Source: Paraburkholderia kururiensis JCM 10599 = LMG 19447 (GTDB taxonomy: Bacteria > Pseudomonadota > Gammaproteobacteria > Burkholderiales > Burkholderiaceae). From it: a stretch of 64,000 bases of DNA. Location of the stretch: the NCBI RefSeq assembly GCF_003986935.1, contig NZ_RJZE01000022.1, positions 1 through 64,000 on the forward strand, written 5' to 3'. Positions 1 to 7,692 of this stretch are shown here, piece after piece (position 1 is the first letter of the stretch; every line of letters starts with the position of its first letter). Below the pieces are notes generated by a model. That model saw only the letters and a list, made by a program, of their open reading frames with translations. It was not told the origin of the DNA and did no database searches. The translations under genes and the position numbers were made by a program.

Positions 1-88
1 CAAGTGGACCGGCTCTCGGCACGATTGGAAAAGTGCAATGACGCAATTCGCGCTGCTTTACCCCGAACGATTCAACATCGGAATCTGA
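1..88 (+). CDS. possible 3' end of a gene cut by the left edge
   Basis: Reading from base 2, one frame stays open for 28 codons and stops with TGA at 86-88. It encodes a peptide ending HDWKSAMTQFALLYPERFNIGI, which looks like real protein (mixed polarity, a Trp and aromatic residues) rather than a GC-rich shadow. The start lies outside the window. I do not recognise the family. The frame is short, so it could still be chance. Confidence 0.3.
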   Translation, partial: KWTGSRHDWKSAMTQFALLYPERFNIGI

Positions 89-208
89 GTTTTTACCCGT
101 CTCACACACGGAATTCCGGATACCTCCCCCTGGGACCGAAGCGATGCGCGGAGCCGCCACGAATGACGACCTCGCGCCCGTATGCGCCAACGCGTGGTTG
201 CCGAGCCG

Positions 209-976
209 TCAATTGAGCATCGTTTCCTCGGGACGCAGCGTTAAGACACGTACGCCGTTTCGGGTCACGGCTACGGTGTGCTCGAACTGCGCGGACAGTT
301 GCCCATCGCGTGTAACGACCGTCCAGCCATCGTCTTCAGTCCAAACGGCGGAACGCCCCTGGTTAATCATCGGTTCGATGGTGAATACCATGCCTTCCCG
401 CAACATCAAACCCGTTTTCGGTTTTCCCCAGTGCAGCACCTGTGGATCCTCGTGCATTTCCCGCCCAATGCCATGCCCGCAATATTCTCTTACGACCGAA
501 TAGCCGTTTCTGCGAGCGTGCCGCTCAATGGCATAACCCACATCGCCAAGCCTCGCGCCTGGACGAACGGCGCTGATCCCCTTCCACATCGCTTCGTAAG
601 TCACTTGCACGAGCTGTTTAACCCGCGGCGACACGTCACCAACAAGGTACGTTTTGCTGGAATCAGCGATATAGCCATTTTTCTCTAACGTGATGTCGAA
701 ATTAACGATGTCCCCGCTTTGCAAGATATCTGCCGTGGACGGAACGCCATGGCAGACCACGTTGTTGCGGGAAGAATTGAGCGCGTAGGCATACCCGTAC
801 TGTCCTTTGCTTGCTGGGCGTGCGTCGAGTTCATTGACGATGAAGCTATCGACCAGATCGTTCACCTGCATCGTGGACATGCCGATCAAGCTCAATTGAT
901 CCAGATAGCCGAACACATTCGCCAGCAACTTGCCCGACTCCGCCAGTAATGCGATTTCTTCCGGTCTCTTGGTCAT
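209..976 (-). CDS. map: methionine aminopeptidase, type I (accessory copy)
   Basis: The 255-residue product is a single pita-bread-fold MetAP that removes the initiator methionine from new proteins in the cytoplasm. All five metal ligands expected of the family are visible: D94, D105, H168 (in GHGIGREMHEDP), E201 (in FTIEPMI) and E232 (in QFEHTVAVT). The substrate-binding His of CHGVP is H76. The length is normal for type I. The start codon overlaps the stop of the ParD-like gene as ATGA, so translation of the two is probably coupled. It is not beside rpsB, where the housekeeping map gene usually sits, so I infer a second, accessory copy whose expression follows the ParD-like gene. Confidence 0.93.
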   Translation of the reverse strand: MTKRPEEIALLAESGKLLANVFGYLDQLSLIGMSTMQVNDLVDSFIVNELDARPASKGQYGYAYALNSSRNNVVCHGVPSTADILQSGDIVNFDITLEKNGYIADSSKTYLVGDVSPRVKQLVQVTYEAMWKGISAVRPGARLGDVGYAIERHARRNGYSVVREYCGHGIGREMHEDPQVLHWGKPKTGLMLREGMVFTIEPMINQGRSAVWTEDDGWTVVTRDGQLSAQFEHTVAVTRNGVRVLTLRPEETMLN

Positions 977-1185
977 ATCGAAGCCGCCTTGATGGCTGGT
1001 GCTACAACGCCAGCGGCTCGCATTTCCTGTGCGACGATCTCATTGAAACCCATCGTCGGATTCATTTCGCACAACATGCCGACCTTGATCCAGAAAGCAG
1101 CTTGCGCGTTAATTGACCTGCACGACACTGCACTTGCCTTTCGTATCTGATCGTGCAAATCGTCGTCGATATTGACAATGCCCAC
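973..1185 (-). CDS. ParD-like antitoxin-family protein
   Basis: This is a 70-residue protein starting MGIVNIDDDLHDQIRKAS, with SINAQAAFWIKVGML in the middle. It matches the pattern of small ParD-like ribbon-helix-helix proteins (one beta strand, then helices). I prefer the GTG start at 1185 because GGAGG lies 5 nt upstream and the product then begins at the conserved GIV strand. An ATG at 1197 would add four residues. The gene leads a two-gene unit: its TGA overlaps the ATG of the aminopeptidase. No ParE-type toxin is visible beside it. It probably represses its own operon through the phased repeats just upstream. Confidence 0.8.
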   Translation of the reverse strand: MGIVNIDDDLHDQIRKASAVSCRSINAQAAFWIKVGMLCEMNPTMGFNEIVAQEMRAAGVVAPAIKAASI

Positions 1186-1195
1186 CCGCCCCTCC

Positions 1196-1223
1196 ATATA
1201 CGAAACATATACTAATCGTATAT
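1196..1223 (-). promoter_or_regulatory. three 11-bp-spaced half-sites upstream of the ParD-like gene
   Basis: On the plus strand ATATAC begins at 1196 and again at 1207, and GTATAT, its reverse complement, begins at 1218. The starts are spaced by exactly 11 bp, about one helical turn. The last two form a perfect inverted repeat with a 5-bp spacer. This is the layout expected for cooperative binding of ribbon-helix-helix dimers, so I infer an autoregulatory operator. The AT-rich stretch stands out from its GC-rich surroundings. Confidence 0.55.
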
Positions 1224-1358
1224 TCAAATCGGACGGGAGTGCAAGCGCTTTCCGGCAGGAGACGCCCGCAACTATCCTGACGAGGACCGCTCCGGGTCGA
1301 TAACGCCCCCACCTCCCGTATAGTCTTCAAACCTCCCCCCCAGCACCACGAGTCCCCC

Positions 1359-2498
1359 ATGACGCACCCGCTGTCCGCCCTGCGCGCCCTTGGGGCTCTC
1401 CTGAAAATGGCTCTCCTGAAAATCCGCAAACCGCGAACCGACATCGCCGGCACGGCCCGCCACGGCAACCCGATCGCATCCAAACCGCCTGTCACCCCCG
1501 ACACCCGTCGCCCCCCATCCACGAGCCGCTACGTGATGATGCACGTCACCGTGGACCCGCAGCACGCCACGCCGTTGCGCAAGGCGCTGATCCGCGACTG
1601 CTGCGACCAGCCCTGGACGCTGCGCCTCACCTCCCTGCACGCCGCCGGCCGCGTGCGTCTTTCGCTGTACCTGCCGAAGTCCGCGGTGAGCGGCGCGATG
1701 CTGCGCGTGGCACATCTGGCGCCCACGGCCGAAATCGGTCGGTTGCTCGAAATTCCGGCCGCGCCCACTGGCGCCTGGCAGGACCTCATCCACGGCGACG
1801 CGCGTGCGCGCGCCGAATCGCCCGCAGACTCAGCCAGCCAAGAGGCCGCACAGGCCGGCGCGACGCTGGCGCGGCTGCTTTCGCCCGCACGTGTGCTGCT
1901 CGATCTGGAAATCGCGGATCGCGAAACGCTGTTCGCACGGCTCGGCGAACTCGCCGAACATAAAGCGGGCCTGCCCGCCGATACGGTCACGTCGGCGCTC
2001 GCCGCGCGCGAAACAATGGGGTCGACGGGTCTGGGTCAGGGGGTGGCCGTGCCGCACGGGCAGGTCAAAGGATTGCGCGAAGCCGTGGCGCTCTACGCTC
2101 GGCTCGCCACGCCTATCGCGTTCGATGCACCCGACGCGAAGCCCGTGCGCGACGTCGTGATGCTGCTCGTGCCCGAATGGGCGACAAGCACGCACCTGCA
2201 TCTGCTCGCAGACGTCGCGCAGCGCTTTTGCGATCAGCGCTTTCGGGATCAACTGCACGCATGTGACGACGCGACTGCGGTATGCCGGTTGTTCGGCGGC
2301 GCGTATGAACAAAGCGCGTATGAACGAAAGTCCGGGACAAACGCCACATCGGCATCGCCACCAGGCGAAGCGAACGAAGGCAGCGGCGTTGACGCATCGG
2401 CTCAACGGAGCGCATCGATCGCCGGCTCGCAGGTCATCGTCCCGCTCCCGCAAAACCGCAGCGGCAACACTAGCGGCAACGACTCTACCGACGCCTGA
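1359..2498 (+). CDS. PTS EIIA (PtsN-like) domain protein with N-terminal ACT-like domain
   Basis: The C-terminal half (about residues 168-295) is a PTS fructose/nitrogen-type IIA domain. It has the motif STGLGQGVAVPHG, in which H233 is the expected phosphorylated histidine. Residues 58-132 form a separate small alpha/beta domain that is also found in the convergent neighbour at 2567-2908. Both tails are low-complexity. No membrane segments or IIB/IIC partners are present, which suggests a regulatory role rather than sugar transport. The start is uncertain: ATG 1359 has no clear ribosome site, and ATG 1407 and ATG 1536 are alternatives. Two 15-bp in-frame tandem duplications lie at 1394-1423 and 2299-2328. 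Confidence 0.75.
   Translation: MTHPLSALRALGALLKMALLKIRKPRTDIAGTARHGNPIASKPPVTPDTRRPPSTSRYVMMHVTVDPQHATPLRKALIRDCCDQPWTLRLTSLHAAGRVRLSLYLPKSAVSGAMLRVAHLAPTAEIGRLLEIPAAPTGAWQDLIHGDARARAESPADSASQEAAQAGATLARLLSPARVLLDLEIADRETLFARLGELAEHKAGLPADTVTSALAARETMGSTGLGQGVAVPHGQVKGLREAVALYARLATPIAFDAPDAKPVRDVVMLLVPEWATSTHLHLLADVAQRFCDQRFRDQLHACDDATAVCRLFGGAYEQSAYERKSGTNATSASPPGEANEGSGVDASAQRSASIAGSQVIVPLPQNRSGNTSGNDSTDA
1394..1423 (+). repeat. 15-bp perfect tandem duplication
   Basis: GGCTCTCCTGAAAAT occurs twice back to back (1394-1408 and 1409-1423). It encodes ALLKM-ALLKI in frame near the N-terminus of the PTS IIA protein. The first copy runs into an internal ATG at 1407. Confidence 0.9.
2299..2328 (+). 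repeat. 15-bp near-perfect tandem duplication
   Basis: GCGCGTATGAACAAA (2299-2313) is followed by GCGCGTATGAACGAA (2314-2328). The pair encodes AYEQS-AYERK in frame, just after the IIA domain. It is the second 15-bp duplication in the same gene. Confidence 0.88.
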
Positions 2499-2566
2499 AC
2501 GCGCAGCCCGTCGCGCTTCACGAACAAACGTCCGGCCTGTCACCCGCCGCGTCACACGCGCAGCGC

Positions 2567-2908
2567 TTACGCCGTGCGCCGTCTCACATGCCCGATGGTC
2601 GCCTCGGGCACCGTGGCAATCAACGTATGAATGGCAAAGTCGAGATCGTCGGGCGAGATGTCAAGGTGCACGCGCACCCCGACACGCGTGCCGTCATGCA
2701 CGGCTTGCGTATGTGCGACGTACACGCCCAGCGCGGAATGGAGCAGCGCCGTGAGTCGCTCGCGCGTCGATGCGGCATTCGCGCAATCGAGCGTAATGGG
2801 CAGCAGGACGCGGGAAGAAGGAAACGGGATGACGTTGTTGCGCGGGGCGCGGGGTTCATTGCGGTCTGCGCCGCTCTCGAACGCCCGGGCCGGTTGAATC
2901 GGAGCCAT
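2567..2908 (-). CDS. small protein sharing the N-terminal domain of the neighbouring PTS IIA protein
   Basis: The product is 113 residues from the ATG at 2908. Its C-terminal 80 residues begin VLLPITLD and carry GVRVHLDISPDDLDFAIHTL. They align by eye over their whole length with residues 59-131 of the convergent PTS IIA protein (VMMHVTVD, RVRLSLYLPKSAVSGAML, then EIGRLLE). The pattern suggests a beta-alpha-beta-beta-alpha-beta, ACT-like fold. The two genes converge with only 68 bp between their stop codons. I do not recognise a named family. No strong ribosome site is seen, so the start is uncertain and could be upstream. Confidence 0.6.
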   Translation of the reverse strand: MAPIQPARAFESGADRNEPRAPRNNVIPFPSSRVLLPITLDCANAASTRERLTALLHSALGVYVAHTQAVHDGTRVGVRVHLDISPDDLDFAIHTLIATVPEATIGHVRRRTA

Positions 2909-3064
2909 TGTGTTCTGCGAGGTTGCCCTGCCAGTGGAGATGGCTAGAGCATAGTCTTCGTGGAGTAAACAAAACACAAAAATACCGCATCTGGCCGAAA
3001 AGGGTCGGCCAACGCGGCAATCGGGCACAGCGTCAGTGTGCCTGCGCAACCTCAACCGCCACAG

Positions 3065-5407
3065 TCAGGCGCTCATTTCGTTGAGCACGCCCAGCCCGAC
3101 AGGCGGCGCCATCAGCCGCTCCGCGTAGGTGCATGCGGGCATGGGCCGGCTGAAGAAGTAGCCCTGCTGCTTGTCGCAGCCGATAGACCGAAGAAATAGC
3201 GCCTGTTCGCGCGTTTCCACGCCTTCGGCCGTCACTGTCATACCGAGCGAATGCGCCATCGCCACCACGGCGCTCGTAATCGCCACCGAGTCGCGATGAT
3301 CGGGCAAGCCATTCACGAACGAACGATCGATCTTGAGGTTGTGCAGCGGAAAGCGCTTCAGATACGAGAGCGACGAGTAGCCCGTGCCGAAGTCGTCCAC
3401 GCTGATGTGCACGCCCATGTCCGTGAGCGCCTTCAGCATGGGCAGCACGGTCTCGCTGTCGCGCATCAGCAGGCCTTCGGTAATTTCGAGTTCGAGCGCG
3501 GCTGGCGCGAGGCCCGTGCGCGCCAACGTCTGCGCGACGTGTTCGACGAGGTCGTCGTTGAGCTGACGCGGCGAGAGATTCACGGCGACCACAAGGTCCG
3601 GCGCGAGCGTGCGGCGCCATTCCGCGGCCTGCGCGCAGGCCTGTTCGATCACCCAGCGGCCCATCGGCACGATGAGCCCGGTGTCTTCTGCTACGGGGAT
3701 GAACTCGGCGGGCGTCACGGGGCCGAGTTCCGGGTCATTGAGCCGCAGCAGCGCCTCGGCGCCGGCCGTGCGGCTGCATCGTCCGTCGACGATGGGCTGG
3801 TAGACGAGGCTCAGGTCGCCCGCTGCCATTGCACGCCGCAGTGCACGCTCGATCGTGAAGCGGCGTTGCAGATGCCGGTTCAACTGCTCCGTGAAGAACT
3901 GGAATTGATTACGACCGTGCTGTTTCGCGTGATACATCGCGGCGTCGGCGTTGCGCATCAGCGTGGTCGCATCGCGGCCGTGCTCGGGAAAGAGGCTGAT
4001 ACCGATGGACGCGCCCAGGTAGTACTCGTTGCCCGCCACCGCGAACGGTACGGCCACGGTGTCCACCACGCGGCGTGCGAGCCGCGCGAGCGCGTCCGGG
4101 CCGCCATGATCGGCGACGAGCATCACGAACTCGTCTCCGCCCACGCGCGCAAGCGTGTTCTCCGCGCGCACGCAGCCCGCCAGCCGCTGCGCGACGCTGC
4201 AGAGCAACGCGTCGCCCGCATCGTGGCCGGCGGTGTCGTTGACTTTCTTGAAGCCGTCCAGGTCGATGAAAAGCACCGCGGCATGCTCGGGCCGGGCCGC
4301 TCTCGCCAGTGCGTCCAGCGCATCCGGCGTGCCCGCGGGGTCGAGCATCTCGCGCATGCGGTCTGCGAGATACGCGCGGTTGTAGAGCCCCGTGAGCGAG
4401 TCGCGTGTGGCGAGATATCGAAGCTGCTGCTGGGCCGCGCGAACCGGGCCGATGTCGTTGAACGAGATCAACACCGCGCTCGGCTCGCTCTCGCCCGGCT
4501 TGATGATGGGCACGACGTTTTCGGTAATCCACACCGTGTCGCCGTCCACGAGATCGAGCGAAAGCGTAAGGCCCACGAGAGGCTTGCCGCTCGCGAGCAC
4601 CCAGCGCGTCGGCTGGTCCGCTTCCTCGATGACGGTTCCGTCTTCGCGGCACGCGCGCAGAATGACGCTGCCGATCTGCCGTCCCACGAGATTGCCGCTC
4701 GCATGCAGCATGCGATGCGCGCTGGGATTGCACGCAATGACCTCACCGGCGGGCGTCTGCACCACGATGCCTTCGTTGAGATGATTGACGACGAGCCGGT
4801 GGTATTCCTCGCTCTGTGCGAGCCGCCGCGCGATGGCGTCCTGATGGACGGCAAGGCCCACGCTGCTGCTGATGTCGCGCAGAATCGCTTCTTCCTGCGC
4901 AGTAGGCCCGCGCGGCGTGCGGTAATAGACGCCGAATGCGCCCAACACCTTGCCCGACTCGTCTTCGAAAGGCACGGACCAGCACGCGCGCAAGCCATGC
5001 GGCAAAGCCAGCGCCTTGAACGGCGCCCATAGCGGATCGGTCGCGATGTCCTCGACGATCACCATGCGCCGCTCGAACATTGCCGTGCCGCACGACCCGA
5101 CGTCAGGGCCGATCTCGAGCCCCTCTATCGCGTTGCTGTAGTCCTTCGGCAACGACGGCGCTGCGCCCACCAGCATGTGGCGCCCTTCGGCGTCGAGCAG
5201 GAGGATCGAGCATCGCGCCTCGTGGCCGAGCAGCGCCTCGGCGCGGCGGCACACCTCCTCGAGCAACGCCGGCAAAGGCGTGTTGCGCGTGATGAGGCGT
5301 AGCACCGTCTGCTCGGAGGCGAGCACTTCTTCGGCAAGAGCCGAACCGTAGCGAGCCTTGCTGGCCCCTGAACCCGTGTCCTTATCTGCGCTCATTGGAC
5401 GCTTCAT
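3065..5407 (-). CDS. GAF-PAS-GGDEF-EAL cyclic-di-GMP signalling protein
   Basis: The 780-residue cytoplasmic protein has a GAF domain (about 30-195), a PAS domain (about 200-325), GGDEF (about 335-500) and EAL (about 515-770). GGDEF is intact at 423-427 within RVGGDEF. The inhibitory-site RxxD five residues before it reads RAEN, so product inhibition through the I-site is probably lost. The EAL domain keeps EALL (551), EITEGLL, DDFGTGYSS, KIDRSFV and AEGVET, so both synthesis and hydrolysis of c-di-GMP look possible. The ATG at 5407 follows AGGGGAG by about 11 nt; ATG 5395 is the alternative. It has no membrane segment. The GAF domain may sense a small ligand. It is transcribed alone, divergently from the RidA gene. 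Confidence 0.92.
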   Translation of the reverse strand: MKRPMSADKDTGSGASKARYGSALAEEVLASEQTVLRLITRNTPLPALLEEVCRRAEALLGHEARCSILLLDAEGRHMLVGAAPSLPKDYSNAIEGLEIGPDVGSCGTAMFERRMVIVEDIATDPLWAPFKALALPHGLRACWSVPFEDESGKVLGAFGVYYRTPRGPTAQEEAILRDISSSVGLAVHQDAIARRLAQSEEYHRLVVNHLNEGIVVQTPAGEVIACNPSAHRMLHASGNLVGRQIGSVILRACREDGTVIEEADQPTRWVLASGKPLVGLTLSLDLVDGDTVWITENVVPIIKPGESEPSAVLISFNDIGPVRAAQQQLRYLATRDSLTGLYNRAYLADRMREMLDPAGTPDALDALARAARPEHAAVLFIDLDGFKKVNDTAGHDAGDALLCSVAQRLAGCVRAENTLARVGGDEFVMLVADHGGPDALARLARRVVDTVAVPFAVAGNEYYLGASIGISLFPEHGRDATTLMRNADAAMYHAKQHGRNQFQFFTEQLNRHLQRRFTIERALRRAMAAGDLSLVYQPIVDGRCSRTAGAEALLRLNDPELGPVTPAEFIPVAEDTGLIVPMGRWVIEQACAQAAEWRRTLAPDLVVAVNLSPRQLNDDLVEHVAQTLARTGLAPAALELEITEGLLMRDSETVLPMLKALTDMGVHISVDDFGTGYSSLSYLKRFPLHNLKIDRSFVNGLPDHRDSVAITSAVVAMAHSLGMTVTAEGVETREQALFLRSIGCDKQQGYFFSRPMPACTYAERLMAPPVGLGVLNEMSA

Positions 5408-5770
5408 GATTGGATTGCTCCCCTGTCCGTTAACGGCAGGATCCCGGCATGGTTGAGTCGGGCTTACACGGATGGTGTCCGCGTCACGGCGATGGTTCGA
5501 CCAGAATGCGCGCAAAGCGTGTGAAGTATAGGCACTCCGGCTGACGGGCGTGAGCGTTCGTGTGCGGATTCGCGTCAGGAGATGCCCAGACGCGGTGCAC
5601 GCTGCGACCGCGTCGATTTGTCGGACTATACGGCTTTCGAGAGCGATGGCGCCTGCCGCTATTGACGCTTGATGCCGCATCGCACGCTGATCGTACCGAC
5701 GGCCGCGATGGCAGCCATGCATCCGGAATGCTACGCTGCACGCTCTTCCATTCAGCCGCATGCCTGCGAC
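5408..5770. other. intergenic region between divergent genes, no gene seen
   Basis: This 363-bp stretch holds the 5' regions of the GGDEF-EAL gene (minus) and the RidA-family gene (plus). I see no convincing -10/-35 pair, long inverted repeat or small gene. Open frames here lack the residue mix of real protein. Confidence 0.5.
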
Positions 5771-6265
5771 ATGACCTCTTCACGACAAACCCGATTCGAC
5801 GACATCGCTGCCACGCTCGGTTATCGCTTCGACGGCGAAATCAAGGTAGGCGGGCACTACGTGCCTGTCATGCGCAACGACAGCGAGGTCTATGTTTCAG
5901 GACAGATTCCGCGTGTAGACAACGCGGTGGTCGTAACGGGACGCGCAGGCGCTGACGTCTCGCTTGCCCATGCGCAACGCGCCGCGCAGGTTTGCGTGAT
6001 GCGCGCGCTGGCACTGCTGGCGCGCGAAGCCGGGTCGCTCGATTGCATACGCCGCATCCTGCGGATCACCGTCTACGTGCAATGCGCAGCGGACTTCACG
6101 CTGCAAAGCGAAGTGGCCGACGGTGCGTCTGACGTGCTGCACGGTGTGCTGGGCGACGCGGGGCGGCATACACGAACCTCGGTGGGCGTCTACCAGTTGC
6201 CGAAGAACGCGACGGTGGAGCTGGATCTTGTGGCGGTGCTCGAAGACGCCGGCAAGCCACGCTGA
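5771..6265 (+). CDS. RidA/YjgF-family protein
   Basis: This 164-residue protein is of the longer RidA type, with conserved blocks VYVSGQIP near residue 43, RITVYVQC near residue 102 and RTSVGVYQLPKNATVELDLVAVL at the C-terminus. RidA proteins hydrolyse reactive enamine/imine intermediates released by PLP enzymes. The Arg of TRTSVGV is in the place of the substrate carboxylate-binding Arg of the family, which supports deaminase activity. I chose the ATG at 5771 because the protein then starts close to the family's conserved region. No strong ribosome site is visible. It probably sits alone, 113 bp before a DUF1330 gene. Confidence 0.85.
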   Translation: MTSSRQTRFDDIAATLGYRFDGEIKVGGHYVPVMRNDSEVYVSGQIPRVDNAVVVTGRAGADVSLAHAQRAAQVCVMRALALLAREAGSLDCIRRILRITVYVQCAADFTLQSEVADGASDVLHGVLGDAGRHTRTSVGVYQLPKNATVELDLVAVLEDAGKPR

Positions 6266-6378
6266 ACGCGATACGCCGCTGCGCTGCAGGGCCTCTTGCG
6301 TGGGCTGCGCCGCCTTCAACAGCGCTCGCGGTTTCGTGGCATCATCGCCAGACCCCAAACGGAGAAAGGAGGCAGGCC

Positions 6379-6672
6379 ATGGCGACGTACATCGTGTTCA
6401 CGCGCGAAAGCACGCAGGATCAGGGCGAACTCGACAATTACATGAAGAAGGTAGGCGAGACGTTCAAGGGCCATCCGATCAAGGTGCTCGCGGCATACGG
6501 ACCGCAGCAGGTGCTTGAAGGCGATGCGCCCGAAGGCGTGGTGGTCGTCGAATTCCCCGATACGCAGGCAGCGCGCGCGTGGTACGACAGCCCGGCCTAC
6601 CAGCAGGTTGCCCAGCATCGTTTCAAGGGTTCGCGCTATCGCGCGGTGCTCGTGGAAGGCGTGAAGGGATAA
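6379..6672 (+). CDS. DUF1330 domain protein
   Basis: The 97-residue protein has the ferredoxin-like DUF1330 pattern: an N-terminal strand ATYIVFTRE, then VLAAYGPQQVLEGDAPEGVVVVEFPD, then ARAWYDSPAYQQVAQHRFKGSRYRAVLVEG. This matches the family's usual length and its FPDxxAAxxWYxSpeYq block. A ribosome site (GGAGAAAGGAGG) precedes the ATG. Biochemical function in the family is unknown. It is not obviously co-transcribed with RidA upstream. Confidence 0.88.
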   Translation: MATYIVFTRESTQDQGELDNYMKKVGETFKGHPIKVLAAYGPQQVLEGDAPEGVVVVEFPDTQAARAWYDSPAYQQVAQHRFKGSRYRAVLVEGVKG

Positions 6673-6744
6673 GCGGGCCGCCATGCGTGCGAGGGTGTGA
6701 ATGAAAGCGGCTGCCGCCCTCGCACTTCGATTCGTATCGACAGG

Positions 6745-7635
6745 TCAGCGCACGGTTGCTTCGCAAAAGCCGTAGAAGTGTGCCGCTGTGGTGCACAGCA
6801 CCGCACGGCGCTCGGCTTCCTCGCTGAAGAGCCGCTGCGCGATACCGAAGGTCGACGCAAAGTTCGCGGATGCTTCGAACTGCGTATGTGGCCAGTCGCT
6901 GCCCCACATGAGCCGCTCCACCGTTGCGGCTTCCTTCAAGAGAGACAACGCCTCACGCGCGAACGCTTCGCCCGAGTCGCCCACGCTGTTGCGATACGCC
7001 GCGGACACTTTGACCCACACCCGCCCGCTTCGCGTTATTTCGAGCAATCGACGCAACCCCGGGTCTCTCACGCCGAGTTCAGGTTCCGGTCGACCAAAAT
7101 GATCGACCACCACCTCCACGCCGCGCTCCAATAGCGGCGCAACGATCCCCTCGATGCGCGCGGCCTCCGCGTGCACCTCGACATGCCAGCCCAGTTCGCG
7201 AATGTGCGCGAGTGTGCCCGGCGCAATGTGACTTGAGAGTGGCGCGTCCGGCAAGCCGATCAGGTTCAGTCGAATGCCGACCACCCCTGCTTCGGCCATC
7301 GCTGCGAGCGTGCCGAAGCCGCAGTCGGGCTCGATCACGGCAACGCCGCGCAGCCGCCGGGGTTCACGGCGCAGCGCGGCCAGCAGATAGCTGCAATCCG
7401 TTCCGAGAAAACTGGGTTGCACGAGCACGCCGTGTGATACGCCGCAGCCGTCGAGCTGCGCGAAATACGCCGGGAGCGGCGCGTCGTAGTCGGGCACATA
7501 CCGGCGTTGCGCGGCGAGCGGCAGGCCGCGTTCGAACACGTGCGCGTGCGCGTCGATGGCGGTCACGGCAAACGGCTCGCGTGCGGGCCGCTCCGCATCA
7601 CGGCGAACCGAAGCCGCACCGGACGTTACGATCAT
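6745..7635 (-). CDS. amidohydrolase-family (PDC lactonase-like) TIM-barrel hydrolase
   Basis: The 296-residue protein belongs to the amidohydrolase_2 family (2-pyrone-4,6-dicarboxylate lactonase-like). The metal-binding pair H30xH32 is in AIDAHAHVF. Later blocks are EVHAEA, VVVDHFGRPEP, WVKVSAAYRNS and LMWGSDWPHTQF with the expected Asp. Family members hydrolyse lactone or cyclic-ester bonds in catabolic pathways. The ATG at 7635 follows GGAGG by 8 nt. It lies 58 bp downstream of the MFS gene on the same strand. With the GntR gene above it forms a likely catabolic operon; the substrate cannot be told from sequence. Confidence 0.88.
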   Translation of the reverse strand: MIVTSGAASVRRDAERPAREPFAVTAIDAHAHVFERGLPLAAQRRYVPDYDAPLPAYFAQLDGCGVSHGVLVQPSFLGTDCSYLLAALRREPRRLRGVAVIEPDCGFGTLAAMAEAGVVGIRLNLIGLPDAPLSSHIAPGTLAHIRELGWHVEVHAEAARIEGIVAPLLERGVEVVVDHFGRPEPELGVRDPGLRRLLEITRSGRVWVKVSAAYRNSVGDSGEAFAREALSLLKEAATVERLMWGSDWPHTQFEASANFASTFGIAQRLFSEEAERRAVLCTTAAHFYGFCEATVR

Positions 7636-7692
7636 TGAGGTTCCTCCACTACACATTCTCCGCTCGGCAGGCGTTGCTACGGCGAGGCGCGC

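Noticed and set aside
144..949. Three plus-strand open frames (144-503, 278-688, 719-949) opposite the aminopeptidase
   Set aside because: They are antisense to a gene with all metal ligands conserved, and they show no protein-like motifs.
1196..1223. ATATAC repeats considered as a -10/-35 promoter alone
   Set aside because: The exact 11-bp spacing and the perfect dyad fit an operator better. A promoter may overlap, but no standard -35 is placed correctly.
3251..5032. Long plus-strand open frame opposite the GGDEF-EAL gene
   Set aside because: It is antisense to a gene with complete domains. Its translation is Arg/His/Ala-rich and has no family motifs. Long antisense frames are common in GC-rich DNA.
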